Of a stretch of DNA of 56,782 bases, positions 35,483 through 45,064 are shown piece by piece. The position numbers were made by a program, and so were the translations under genes. Position 1 is the stretch's first letter, and every line of letters begins with the position of its first letter. The notes below the pieces were generated by a model, which saw only the letters and a list, made by a program, of their open reading frames with translations, was not told where the DNA came from and did not search any database. The stretch is from Bin55 sp964511425 (GTDB lineage: Bacteria > Pseudomonadota > Gammaproteobacteria > Pseudomonadales > Azotimanducaceae): the NCBI GenBank assembly GCA_964511425.1, contig CAZEFI010000009.1, positions 1 through 56,782 of the forward strand, in the 5' to 3' direction.

Positions 35483-35662
35483 TATGTACATATTAATCTC
35501 GTAAATCCTGGGTGACCTAAGAACGTGATCTGTGAACTTTCGATTTACGAGAGAAGAAATCTGAACAAATTGATAACTCCATTTACTGATGTGGTTCGAT
35601 ACACCGGAGCGGGTACAATTTGTCATCGATTCCACATTCTCAAACAACGTGAGCGTATCACC

Positions 35663-36367
35663 ATGCCCAAGCGAATCGCAATTGTCGAAGACGATGCCGA
35701 TCAACGTGCGAATTACAAAGATGCTATTCGTAAGAAAGGTTATGAGGTCGTAGCGTTCGCAGATCGAGTATCTGCGCTTGCCGGGTTTCGCAATTCGATG
35801 CCAGACCTTGCTATTCTCGACATCATTCTTGGCGATGAGATGGACGCAGGCTTTGAAATATGTCGAGAATTGCTTGCGCGTTCACCAGATCTTCCAGTGA
35901 TCTTTCTGACGGAACGAATAGATGAAATTGACAAGATTTCTGGACTTCGATTAGGTGCGTGGGACTATCTACCGAAACCAATTTCCCTCGATTATCTTGC
36001 AGAACGCATCGCTTCATTGTTACGAATTGATCAAGTTCGGTCGAGCGCAGATGACACGAATCGGACGAGAATCGTTCGAGTAGGAGAATTACAGCTGGAT
36101 CAAGACGCGCTGTTGGTCTCCTGGAAAGAACACCGCATAGATCTATCCCAAACTGAATTTAAAATGCTCGCTCGATTAGTTCGCTCCCCCGGGCACGCAG
36201 TCAGCTACGAAGCATTGATGGAGACAACCAATCAGAGTTTTGTGTCAAACAATACGATCAATACACACGTCCGAAACCTGAGGAAAAAATTTGAGCATGT
36301 TGACACTGAGTTTGAAGCTATCAAGAGCGAATACGGTTTCGGTTATCGCTGGATATTGAACACCTGA
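35663..36367 (+). CDS. pdsR: response regulator of the PDS (dedicated sortase system) type
   Basis: 234 residues. A receiver domain (PKRIAIVEDDADQRANYKDA start; acidic D10/D11, phosphoacceptor D53 in LAILDIIL, K105 in LPKPIS) and a winged-helix output domain (SQTEFKMLARLVRSPGHAVSYEAL, NNTINTHVRNLRKKF). The LGDEMDAGFEICREL and SGLRLGAWDYL wording is what I know from TIGR03787. The start is the ATG at 35663; upstream codons lack domain signal. It is nine bases from the kinase gene. A phosphorelay pair is certain; the link to a sortase is by family only. Confidence 0.85.
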   Translation: MPKRIAIVEDDADQRANYKDAIRKKGYEVVAFADRVSALAGFRNSMPDLAILDIILGDEMDAGFEICRELLARSPDLPVIFLTERIDEIDKISGLRLGAWDYLPKPISLDYLAERIASLLRIDQVRSSADDTNRTRIVRVGELQLDQDALLVSWKEHRIDLSQTEFKMLARLVRSPGHAVSYEALMETTNQSFVSNNTINTHVRNLRKKFEHVDTEFEAIKSEYGFGYRWILNT

Positions 36368-36376
36368 TCTAAACCG

Positions 36377-38533
36377 ATGAGAATTCGTTCGCGGATTCGA
36401 GGTCCTAAACTTCGTACTAAACTTCTGTTCCTCGCGGCAATATTGTTGTGCGCGCCCTTTTTGTTCTACACCTTACTTGTAGAAGTAGAAACGTTGTTGG
36501 TCGACGCGCAGATGAACAACCAAATTAGTCTGGCAAACAGCGTTGCCATTCTCTTTAACAATCAAAAGTCATTGTTCCAAGATCTGCCTACCGATATCGA
36601 CGAATCAAAAGACCTCATCGCACAGCCTCTTGACGGCAACGTACTGCTAGATGGGAAAGCACTGGACTGGATATCAAATGAAACTGTAAATCCTAGGAAG
36701 TTTGGAACTGGTGACGGGTCCTTCACTATTAGATTGGGGGAACAAATCAACCAATTGCACGGTTTCTTGGAGATCGAGGATATGGACTTCGTGCCGCGAA
36801 ACCCCACGGTGATAAATCTCGCTTCTGCTGATCATCTCCGTGTTCATTATTTGAACCAAGAGGAAGAATTGGCAGAAATTGCCTTTGCATTCTCCAGGCC
36901 AGGTGTCGCCACCGCGTACACTTTTCTCGCAGACCAACAAGACGAACCCCTGGAACCAAACACCTACGTCGGGGCTTTTCTTGTTGAAACCGAAACCGGT
37001 GTAAATATCGAATTCACGATCCCAATGGATCTGTTTGGGAATCACTCAGTATTTGGCGTAACTTACGTTGATATTGACAGCCCGTCGACTCCCGGTAAAT
37101 GGACTACAACCCAGCCCTCCACTGAGCAAGAGTACTTTGAACTAGTCATCTACCGGTCTGCAGCGATTTTTGAGAAAATTGCTAGTTTAGGGTTTGAGGA
37201 TACTCAGGTATCGATTTTCGACACGCTAGGCAGAAAACGCGGAGAATCGTTATTTGGCGATCCAGAAAACGATTTCATGAGCAACTCCGATCAATCGAGA
37301 AGTGTACTACAACGAATTGGAGGATTTTTTCGACGTTTTTATCCCGGACAAGCATTTCGCGATCTTACACTCGAAGATACTGCACAAAGGACTTCCGACG
37401 TTATTACAAAAGCACTAAACAACGAACCCACCAAAGAAAAAATCCTATCTCTTTCTGGGACTCCCGCCATCATCGCTGCATACCCAATTCGGGCAGCTGG
37501 TGAAGTTATTGGTGTAGCCGTCGTACAACAGAACGTAGATGACATTTTGAAACTGCTAGCAGGTACGCTTAGAACTATCGTAATTGTTTCACTCGTTATA
37601 TTCGCGATGGTCACTGTCTCACTACTAGGCTACGCAATCCGACTTGCCTACCGTATTCAGAAACTACGAAGTATCACAGCTCAAGCTATCGACGAACATG
37701 GACGCATCAAAGTGAGCTCGATTAATGTGGAGAGTACTGCTGGAGATGAAATTGGAGAACTAGCTCGAGCGATCGACTCGATGATCGGTCGCTTGACGCA
37801 ACATCAAACTTTTCTCCAACGAATGCCTCGAACATTGCGTCATGAAATCAACAATCCGCTCAACACATTGAGCACATCATTGGAGAATCTCCGCAACACC
37901 AGCGAGCCGGAAGAACAGCTACGGTACCTTCAAAGTGCTCAACGTGGGGTGGTACGCATTGGTCGAATCGTTCAGAATCTAAGCGATGCTGCTAGCTTGG
38001 AAGACTCGCTAAGAAACGAAGAGTTTGAAAGCGTGGATATGCTCGAATTACTAAAGAACTATGTCTCCAACCTAGAGAACACGCATAAAGACATTCGATT
38101 CGTACTGGTCAGTGATGAGCAATCAGCGATTGCTTCCGTATCTGATTTTCACGTGGAACAAATGCTCGACAAAATTATCGACAACGCGATCGATTTTCAC
38201 AGGCACGATAGTCCGATCAGCATCTTGCTTCAGGTTGGGGATTCATCGTTGCGAATCACGGTCGCGAACCGAGGGCCGACCTTGAGTGGAAATACGACTG
38301 CCGTGTTTGACTCTTTAGTCAGTATGCGTGAAACACAAAGCACTATGCATTTTGGCCTCGGGTTGTACGTCGTTCGCGTTATCGTGGAGTACCACGGAGG
38401 CAGAGTGCAAGCGGTGAACCTAGACGACGGATCGGGCGTCGCGATAACTGTTGACCTCCCATTAGCCAAGGAGGAACTTCAGCGACCAAGAGATAAGAAC
38501 GAACCACACGCTGTTGCTCCAACTTCTTCTTAA
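36377..38533 (+). CDS. pdsS: sensor histidine kinase of the PDS type
   Basis: 718 residues. One membrane segment at about 14-36, a large periplasmic sensor region (about 37-395), a second segment at about 397-421, a HAMP-like linker, then the dimerisation domain with phosphoacceptor H489 (LRHEINNPLNTLSTSLENL), the N box DKIIDNAIDFH and the G box HFGLGLYVVRVIVEYHGG. The D-box (DxGxG) is poorly conserved (ANRGPT), so ATP binding may be weak. The periplasmic domain shape matches TIGR03785, the kinase of proteobacterial dedicated sortase systems. No sortase or target protein is in the window. Confidence 0.83.
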   Translation: MRIRSRIRGPKLRTKLLFLAAILLCAPFLFYTLLVEVETLLVDAQMNNQISLANSVAILFNNQKSLFQDLPTDIDESKDLIAQPLDGNVLLDGKALDWISNETVNPRKFGTGDGSFTIRLGEQINQLHGFLEIEDMDFVPRNPTVINLASADHLRVHYLNQEEELAEIAFAFSRPGVATAYTFLADQQDEPLEPNTYVGAFLVETETGVNIEFTIPMDLFGNHSVFGVTYVDIDSPSTPGKWTTTQPSTEQEYFELVIYRSAAIFEKIASLGFEDTQVSIFDTLGRKRGESLFGDPENDFMSNSDQSRSVLQRIGGFFRRFYPGQAFRDLTLEDTAQRTSDVITKALNNEPTKEKILSLSGTPAIIAAYPIRAAGEVIGVAVVQQNVDDILKLLAGTLRTIVIVSLVIFAMVTVSLLGYAIRLAYRIQKLRSITAQAIDEHGRIKVSSINVESTAGDEIGELARAIDSMIGRLTQHQTFLQRMPRTLRHEINNPLNTLSTSLENLRNTSEPEEQLRYLQSAQRGVVRIGRIVQNLSDAASLEDSLRNEEFESVDMLELLKNYVSNLENTHKDIRFVLVSDEQSAIASVSDFHVEQMLDKIIDNAIDFHRHDSPISILLQVGDSSLRITVANRGPTLSGNTTAVFDSLVSMRETQSTMHFGLGLYVVRVIVEYHGGRVQAVNLDDGSGVAITVDLPLAKEELQRPRDKNEPHAVAPTSS
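38145..38160. promoter_or_regulatory. degenerate parS-like site inside pdsS
   Basis: ATTTTCACGTGGAACA matches the parS half TGTTTCACGTG with two changes at its first bases and matches GGAACA exactly (14 of 16 against TGTTTCACGTGGAACA). It is coding sequence (DFHVEQ), so chance cannot be excluded. Confidence 0.3.
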
Positions 38534-38584
38534 ATTCTCGGGGTCTTACTATTTTCTCAAAGACTAGACTCGTTCAAGCTCCAT

Positions 38585-39457
38585 CTAGTTCACTATCAGC
38601 GTAGATCCTTCATGAATTGGTCCGTCCACGCGCAATATTCCCCGTTTTATCATGTAAAGAACCGCAGCGTATACACTTCTCATTGCTGCGGGAAAGAGGA
38701 CAGGATTTAAATCGATATACATCAGCGGTACAAGCTCGGCGACGGTTTGAGCTTTCTCTGCTTTACAGAACTGAACTATCTGTTGCTCTCGGTGTAGTCG
38801 GTGGTTAATGAAAGCCTCGACGTGGGGCTTAGGATCAGTTATCGGTGGTCCGTGCGTCGGCCAGTACGTAGTGAGATCGTACTCCAACAGTAGATATAAA
38901 CTCGCCATGTAGCTTTCCATGTCGCCGTCCGGTGGAGATATCACACTAGTAGACCAACCCATCACGTGGTCTCCGGAGAAGAGTGCTTTTTCTTCATTCA
39001 AGACATAACAAACATGATTTGATGTATGACCGGGTGTGTGCAAACATGTCAGATTCCACCTATCTCCCACAATTTCATCGCCATGCCCTACTTTGACATC
39101 TGGGTCAAAGTCCATATCGCTCCCCTCTTCCACGACCACATCATCGCTCGACTGAGCAGCATGTGGACCAAATCCGTAAGTCATCGCATCACAATGTTGC
39201 TTGAGTAGCTTACAACCAGGAGAATGATCGAGATGCGTGTGAGTGACAATAAGATGCGTAATTCTCTCGCGCTGAGTCGCTTGCAATATTGCTGCAATGT
39301 GTTTTGAATCAGCAGGTCCAGGATCAATCACCGCTACCTCACCTGATCCAACAAGGTAGGTACCTGTACCAAAATAAGTAAATGGGCTTGGGTTTTCCGC
39401 AATGATTCGACGTATTCTTGTAGAAACTTGTTGGATTTCGCCGTACGAAAATTGCAT
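38585..39457 (-). CDS. metallo-beta-lactamase-fold hydrolase (LACTB2/GloB-like)
   Basis: Zinc hydrolase of about 290 residues. The THTHLDHSPG metal site (HxHxDH), the second histidine in HTPGHTSNH, the aspartate in LFSGDHVMG and the final histidine in THGPPI are all present, followed by a helical C-terminal domain resembling LACTB2 and arylsulfatase-like hydrolases. Substrate unknown: thioester, RNA or a small ester are all known for the family. The ATG at 39455-39457 (MQFSYGEIQQV) is the better start; a GTG ten codons upstream also exists. It is a single gene followed closely by the pseudokinase gene. Confidence 0.82.
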   Translation of the reverse strand: MQFSYGEIQQVSTRIRRIIAENPSPFTYFGTGTYLVGSGEVAVIDPGPADSKHIAAILQATQRERITHLIVTHTHLDHSPGCKLLKQHCDAMTYGFGPHAAQSSDDVVVEEGSDMDFDPDVKVGHGDEIVGDRWNLTCLHTPGHTSNHVCYVLNEEKALFSGDHVMGWSTSVISPPDGDMESYMASLYLLLEYDLTTYWPTHGPPITDPKPHVEAFINHRLHREQQIVQFCKAEKAQTVAELVPLMYIDLNPVLFPAAMRSVYAAVLYMIKRGILRVDGPIHEGSTLIVN

Positions 39458-39520
39458 TTCTCTTACGAACGGTATTGATACAGCCACGAAATTGCTCAGT
39501 ACAGTCTGTCAGTCATCCAG

Positions 39521-41737
39521 CTAATCGAGCTGTGACCATTCTCGATACTTGGACGACCAAAAGTCATTCATTGGCTGAATGTCACGTGCGATGCTCATGT
39601 ACTGTATTGCTTGATCGGTTAAACCAGCTTCGTAGGCTTCAATTGCAACAGCAGCCGTCCTTTCGGCACATTGGTCCAACAAAGCATTGACATCAGTGTT
39701 TTTTGCATCAAGTGTTTGTGCCTCTTTCAAAACGTCAATCGCATTGTCGTTAGCTGGTGCCGATACGTAGCCCCGCTCAAATAGAGACTGTGCTTTACGA
39801 TACAGTTTCTTTGCGCTATCTATATCCGCTTGTAAATTTTCATAGGCATCGACCATTGATTGGAGCGTATCCGGTGATACGCCAGCTTGTCGGGCGGCAC
39901 TCAGTAAATTTGCTTCAGCGCCGAATTCCCGTTCTTCAAGTAACCCCAGATGCATCTCAATCAATCGCTGCTCGATCTCTTTCAGCTTAGCCGTTGCAAG
40001 TTCGTTACCAGGATCTAACGCGAGAACTTGACGATAAGTGGACATCGCGTTGTCCTCACTAGGTGGAGTGATCAGTTGACCACCCTCAAAAAAAGCTGTC
40101 GCCCGCTGAATCGTACTATTGATTTCGTTCTCTAATGTCTCTGCTAGCTTGATGGTCCCGCGAACATTTTCGAGTTCCTGTACATCCGGATCTGCCTCCT
40201 CTGCCTTTTCAAAGAAGTTCCATGCGCGATCTATGTCTTCTTCGCTAGCTGCATTAAGTGCTGCTTCTATATACAACACAGCAATGTCGTTCAACTGTCG
40301 ACGAGCTTCGTCACTATCTGGGTACACGCTCAGAACCGTTTGATATGCTCGCACTGCGGTGTCTAGTAACACGAGGTCTTCGATTCCGGCCGCAACCAAA
40401 TCGCGCGCATCGTCGAGTAAACGATCACGCCTTTGGCGGTTTTCCAACTCTGTTACTAAATCGGCAATCTCTAAATCGTTTGGAACCGCAGTGACATACT
40501 CATCTAAGCGAGCTTGTGCGAGGGAAAATTCGTCGGATTTGATCAACGCCTCAATTTTCTCGCGCCGTTCTTCCTTCTCTGCCGCGATAGCCCGAAGAGC
40601 TCCGCTGTGATTGGGTTCTAATTCGAGCACCCTGTTGTATGCCGCAATTAACGTGATTAAACTCTGATTCTGATCCATGCGTAGCGATTGAGCTTGTCGC
40701 CATCGCTCGCTTAATTCTGGATGATCCACGATGCCAATTTCATACAGTACCATTCGAACACTGTCGAAATTAGTATAAGCGTACAAAGCGGTAATTACAC
40801 CGACAACTGTGATCGCCACTACCGAACTATAAAGCCAAACGCGGGATCGTTTTATTGAGTTCTCGATAGGACTGCTGGGGGATTGATCTAACGGTTGTGC
40901 GACCCGTTCTATTTCTTCGGAATTAACTATACCCGATCGGTACCGAACATCGTGGGCGAGTGATGAGACTGTATCAATTTCGTGCCCCAGTTCCAACAAA
41001 GCCGCATCGGATAACCGTCGCAAGTTCGGATCAAACGCTAGCATATCGTCTATCAGTGGTTGAAATACCGACAGCGAAGTAGGTAACCGAGGTACTGCGT
41101 CTTCTTCGGCGCGAGCGCGGATTCTTCCGTTTTGGTTCACCCAAGGAAAACTGCCTACCAATGTGGAATAAAGCAGGATGCCTACCGCATAGATATCACT
41201 AGCGGCACTATATTCCTGTGCCGTCAACACTTCCGGTGCGAAAAACACATGATCTTCTTCCGCGGACGTGTGTTGCTCACTAAATTTCCAAAGTGGGACA
41301 CTTAGTCGCACAGTGTGCGTAGCGTTCTCAAAGAACACACTTTCCGGATTGATCGCCCGGTGGACAAATTCTTGAACATGTAAGTGTTGCAACGCTGTAG
41401 TTAAAGCACGACTCACTGCGACGACATCGTCGAAAGTCAACCCTTGGTCCTTGCGATCGTGCAAGTTTTCAGAGTCCACCCATTCCGAGACGATAACGAT
41501 TTGTCCGTTGTCTAAGCCAGAGTCATAAACGGACTGTAGGTTAGGATGTGGATTCTCGCGCAACCAATTGAGACATCCGAGATATTCTTGAACAGTTTCT
41601 TGAGATGTGGTAGCATCGAAAGTGCACCGACTCAATCCGACGATTCGGTTACTCCGTTTGTCTATTGCACGACCACACTCCCAGCCATTGATTTCTCGGT
41701 AGACTTCTACGATTTCGTAATTTTCAAGGATCATCAA
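39521..41737 (-). CDS. protein-kinase-like (pseudokinase) protein with TM and TPR-like repeats
   Basis: 738 residues. Residues 1-280 follow a eukaryotic-type protein kinase: HPNLQSVYDSG, VIVSEWVDSENL, catalytic-loop position VHRAINPESV (126-134), the APE motif (167-169) and SDIYAVGILLYST. The catalytic Asp of HRD is Ala (A128), the metal-binding Asn is Ser, the DFG motif is absent near 146-150, and the ATP-binding lysine is not seen, so it is predicted inactive. One membrane segment lies at about 300-322. The remaining 410 residues are TPR-like helical repeats (VLELEPNHSGALR, AVRAYQTVLSVYPDSDEARR) outside the cytoplasm. The gene starts inside the end of the MORN gene (14-base overlap). Confidence 0.8.
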   Translation of the reverse strand: MMILENYEIVEVYREINGWECGRAIDKRSNRIVGLSRCTFDATTSQETVQEYLGCLNWLRENPHPNLQSVYDSGLDNGQIVIVSEWVDSENLHDRKDQGLTFDDVVAVSRALTTALQHLHVQEFVHRAINPESVFFENATHTVRLSVPLWKFSEQHTSAEEDHVFFAPEVLTAQEYSAASDIYAVGILLYSTLVGSFPWVNQNGRIRARAEEDAVPRLPTSLSVFQPLIDDMLAFDPNLRRLSDAALLELGHEIDTVSSLAHDVRYRSGIVNSEEIERVAQPLDQSPSSPIENSIKRSRVWLYSSVVAITVVGVITALYAYTNFDSVRMVLYEIGIVDHPELSERWRQAQSLRMDQNQSLITLIAAYNRVLELEPNHSGALRAIAAEKEERREKIEALIKSDEFSLAQARLDEYVTAVPNDLEIADLVTELENRQRRDRLLDDARDLVAAGIEDLVLLDTAVRAYQTVLSVYPDSDEARRQLNDIAVLYIEAALNAASEEDIDRAWNFFEKAEEADPDVQELENVRGTIKLAETLENEINSTIQRATAFFEGGQLITPPSEDNAMSTYRQVLALDPGNELATAKLKEIEQRLIEMHLGLLEEREFGAEANLLSAARQAGVSPDTLQSMVDAYENLQADIDSAKKLYRKAQSLFERGYVSAPANDNAIDVLKEAQTLDAKNTDVNALLDQCAERTAAVAIEAYEAGLTDQAIQYMSIARDIQPMNDFWSSKYREWSQLD

Positions 41738-42605
41738 ATCCCTCCGGCAACGTCATTGGTAAAACAACTCCTTTAACCAGATTTCCGAGAACAAAGGTAC
41801 CGTGATTTACGTAGGCTGAGCCGTCAAGTGCCACCGCGCGACCCGTACCGTGTGCGAGTCCGTCTACACATTCTTCTCCTACAAACATCCAGGGATGTTC
41901 GTCGATGACGAGCGAGCAATTTTCAACTTGTTGAATCAATTCATCTACGACTAACTTTCCCTGATGCCAGGACTGAAAATGTTTCGTATCTTCATCGATT
42001 TCCAAAATTCCATCACCATGTTTCAGATTAGCTCGAAAGTACCCTCGATAAGTCTGCCCGTTACCATGAATATGTTCCCCAAATCCATGACGTTTATTGT
42101 TCAAGAAGTATCCAGAATATTGCGAACCGTCCTCTCGTATCTGCACCCCAGTACCGTGTCGCTTTCCATCTTTCCAGAGTCCCCGATACGACTCCGCTTC
42201 AGTCTCTGAAGTTAGTTCGCCTTCTCCAGACATCTTATTTGCTACGAAGGTACCGATGTATACGTCTCCGTTCTTGAGTGTCAGTACGCCATAACCATGT
42301 CGCTCGCCCCGATTAAAAGTGCCGGTGTACTTTGAACCATCAACGTAGTGCATGGTGCCCTCCCCATGTACCTCACCATCCTTGAAGTCCCCTTCATAAG
42401 ACGCGCCGGTGACCCAATCAAAACGCCCTACCCCATGGATCTTTCCGTCCAACGTATCTCCGACGAAACGATTACCCTCTTCGTCGACGATTTCTCGCTC
42501 TATTGTTCTTGCATCGACCGACACAACCAAGAGAAACATTAAGCTAACAATCATTAGCTTCGAGGTACCGTACGCACCAATATTTCTGGCAATTACTTTA
42601 ACCAT
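41724..42605 (-). CDS. MORN-repeat protein, exported or membrane-anchored
   Basis: About 293 residues. An N-terminal hydrophobic segment (LMIVSLMFLLVVSVDA) suggests export. Then come about eight MORN repeats of the form YxGxFKxGxxHGxGxx, for example YEGDFKDGEVHGEGTM, YTGTFNRGERHGYGVL, YRGLWKDGKRHGTGVQ, YSGYFLNNKRHGFGEH and YRGYFRANLKHGDGIL. MORN repeats bind lipid or proteins and often scaffold membranes. I start at the ATG at 42603-42605 so that the signal lies at the N-terminus; earlier ATGs at 42653 and 42680 would overlap the divergent gene. It overlaps the pseudokinase gene and is probably its partner. Confidence 0.75.
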   Translation of the reverse strand: MVKVIARNIGAYGTSKLMIVSLMFLLVVSVDARTIEREIVDEEGNRFVGDTLDGKIHGVGRFDWVTGASYEGDFKDGEVHGEGTMHYVDGSKYTGTFNRGERHGYGVLTLKNGDVYIGTFVANKMSGEGELTSETEAESYRGLWKDGKRHGTGVQIREDGSQYSGYFLNNKRHGFGEHIHGNGQTYRGYFRANLKHGDGILEIDEDTKHFQSWHQGKLVVDELIQQVENCSLVIDEHPWMFVGEECVDGLAHGTGRAVALDGSAYVNHGTFVLGNLVKGVVLPMTLPEGFDDP

Positions 42606-42654
42606 CGTCCCAATTCCGTAAACTTTCTTCTTTTTTGTCACACTGAGGACCATC

Positions 42655-43476
42655 GTGGACCCCTTTCCAGCAATCTTCATCTATCTGCTTCTCGGTGCTT
42701 CCGCAGGTTTGTTAGGAGGTATGTTAGGAGTGGGTGGTGGCGTGGTCGTAGTACCTGGGCTCCTTTTCATTTTTGAGTGGCTTGATATCTTTGACGACGC
42801 TCTTCTCCCCAGTAATAGCTTGGTTCTCTTCGCTGTAGGCACTTCCATGGCTTCTATTATCTTCACAACAGGTACAGCTACTGTAGTCCATTATCGACGC
42901 AAATCCGTAGAGTGGAAACTAGTAAAAGTCTGGGTGCCGTTCCTAGTACTTGGTGCAATTGTTGCAAGTTCCGTTGCGGAGTACATACCAGGACACTACC
43001 ACAAGACAATTGTAGCTTCTGTACTCTTTACCATAGCCGTTATCATGCTGCTCAACTGGCTACCCTCAACTAAGAGTGCCCAACCTCCGAAGTGGATACC
43101 TTTCACTTTGACCACAGGGGGTGGATTTATGTGTGGACTTGTGGGACAAGGAGGTGGAAATGTAGTGGTACCTTCGCTCTTAGCGTATAAGACTCCTGTT
43201 GCCAACGCTACAGCAACCGCGAGTGTCGGAGCACTATGTGTATCGATCTTTGCCTCAATCGGCTATGTGCTTGCTGGCTTCGACTTAGATGTTGCCCACT
43301 CTCTCGGCTATGTATATCTTCCTGCCCTCATCCCAATAGTACTCATGAGCATTGTCTGTGCTCCGCTTGGAGTAATGATCGGTCAAAGACTATCGAAAAT
43401 CGTTTTCGTTCGGATCTTTGGGGTACTGATGATGGTGGTATCGTTGAGAATGTACTACACAATTTTTATAAACTAG
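42655..43476 (+). CDS. TauE/SafE family permease (sulfite exporter-like)
   Basis: 273 residues with eight hydrophobic segments in two homologous halves. The repeated glycine-rich motif GLLGGMLGVGGGVVVVPGL in the first half has its partner GGGFMCGLVGQGGGNVVVPSLL in the second, which defines the family. Members export sulfite, sulfoacetate or related anions; substrate cannot be read. GTG start at 42655, with GAGGA at 42645-42649 five bases upstream. It diverges from the MORN gene and converges tightly on pyk (six bases). Confidence 0.88.
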   Translation: MDPFPAIFIYLLLGASAGLLGGMLGVGGGVVVVPGLLFIFEWLDIFDDALLPSNSLVLFAVGTSMASIIFTTGTATVVHYRRKSVEWKLVKVWVPFLVLGAIVASSVAEYIPGHYHKTIVASVLFTIAVIMLLNWLPSTKSAQPPKWIPFTLTTGGGFMCGLVGQGGGNVVVPSLLAYKTPVANATATASVGALCVSIFASIGYVLAGFDLDVAHSLGYVYLPALIPIVLMSIVCAPLGVMIGQRLSKIVFVRIFGVLMMVVSLRMYYTIFIN

Positions 43477-43482
43477 CACAAC

Positions 43483-44892
43483 TCAAACTTGCCGAATCTG
43501 AATCGACTCCACGCCCGCGTGACTCAGGACGTCACTCACCAGTACAAAGCGTTCGCTCGATTTCACGTTTTCTCGTTCTGCAAGCACCTGAAGTGCAGTT
43601 TGAATGGTCTTTTCAGGATCTGAGTTGAAGGGAATGCTGTGGGTATATACGCCACGGTTCACCATCAATCTTTTACGAGTACTTTCCAAGTTACTAAATG
43701 CAAGAATCGGTACATGAAGAGGTGCGCAATTGGTTACCAAATCAGCCATATATCCCGATCGGGTAACGACCATGATGCCCGATGCATCAATGCGCTCGGC
43801 AAGTTCGATCGCCGACCAAGCAACGTTTTGTTTTACATCATCGGTAACAAGTGCTTGCGAGAAGTTGAGCCCCGGAGTTTGTTCGCTCTCTTCAATGATG
43901 CGCCTGAGTTGTTGTACCGCTATCGCCGGTCGTTGACCAACACTCGTTTCTGCTGACAATATGACCGCATCCACACCCTCGTACACGGCATTTGCAACGT
44001 CGATGGTTTCTGCACGAGTAGGGATCGGATTTTCGACCATGGACTCTAATAGATGAGTCGCGAGGAGACAACGTCTGCCTAGTTTCAACGTGGTCTGCAC
44101 AAGACTTCGTTGTAACCGAGGAAGAGCGGAGATATCAGTCTCGATTCCAAGGTCGCCACGTGCGACCATAAGCGCGTCCGATGCTGAGGCAATCGACTCC
44201 ACTTCTCTCACTCCTTCTTGATTTTCAATCTTTGCGATGACCTTCACCCACTGATGCGATTCTCCTAGAAGGCTTCGCATGGCTTGGATATCAGTGGGAG
44301 AGCGAACGAACGACTGTGCAATAAAACTGACATCGTGTTCCTTTGCAAACTTTACGTCTTCTTCATCTTTAGCGGAAATTGAAGGCAGTTCCACATACAC
44401 GCCAGGGAGATTCACGTGTTTCCGACTGCCTAATTTCCCACCGTCTAATACGTGGCACAGTAATCCTTGCTCAGTCTTATCTTTTACCTTAAGGTTGATC
44501 AAACCGTTGTCGAACCGAATCGTATCGCCCACTCGTACGGAGTTCTCAAACCTCGGGTATCCCACTTGAATCACAGGAAGGTTTTCGAGTCCATCAGGAT
44601 TATTGGACCCACTTACGACAACGCGTTCACCTTGTCGTAACCGCAGGGGTTCTGATCTCATACCTGTACGAATCTCGGGACCATTGGTATCGAGCATAAC
44701 GGGAATGGGATACTGCAGTTCGTGATTTAGTTTGTTAACCAGTTCGACAGTTTTCGCAGCGTCTTCCTGGTTCGCATGGGACATGTTGATTCGAACTGCA
44801 TCCATACCAGCTTCTTGCATTGCTCGCATGGTATTCCAGTCGTTGGATGCGGGCCCAACCGTACAAACAATCTTCGTGCGTCTTCTCGCCAT
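43483..44892 (-). CDS. pykA: pyruvate kinase
   Basis: Converts phosphoenolpyruvate and ADP to pyruvate and ATP. RRTKIVCTVGPASNDWNTM start, metal and PEP site motif VRINMSHAN, MVARGDLGIE, catalytic KIENQEGV, and DAVILSAETSVGQRP are present. 469 residues, the length of the PykA form without a long C-terminal extension. Probable ribosome site GGAAG seven bases before the ATG. No glycolytic neighbour in the window. Confidence 0.96.
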   Translation of the reverse strand: MARRRTKIVCTVGPASNDWNTMRAMQEAGMDAVRINMSHANQEDAAKTVELVNKLNHELQYPIPVMLDTNGPEIRTGMRSEPLRLRQGERVVVSGSNNPDGLENLPVIQVGYPRFENSVRVGDTIRFDNGLINLKVKDKTEQGLLCHVLDGGKLGSRKHVNLPGVYVELPSISAKDEEDVKFAKEHDVSFIAQSFVRSPTDIQAMRSLLGESHQWVKVIAKIENQEGVREVESIASASDALMVARGDLGIETDISALPRLQRSLVQTTLKLGRRCLLATHLLESMVENPIPTRAETIDVANAVYEGVDAVILSAETSVGQRPAIAVQQLRRIIEESEQTPGLNFSQALVTDDVKQNVAWSAIELAERIDASGIMVVTRSGYMADLVTNCAPLHVPILAFSNLESTRKRLMVNRGVYTHSIPFNSDPEKTIQTALQVLAERENVKSSERFVLVSDVLSHAGVESIQIRQV

Positions 44893-45064
44893 TGAGTTCT
44901 TCCGTGTTATTTACAGTTGATGCTTTAGTGTCGATTCCAGGGGAACAAAGAAACTCATACTGTCAGTGGTTCTAATCGATTTCGCAGAGACCGTATGACC
45001 ATGAAACCCGTAGTCTAAACGTATCACTTTTTTGTTAGAAGCGAGACTCTGCTGAGGGGTTGGT

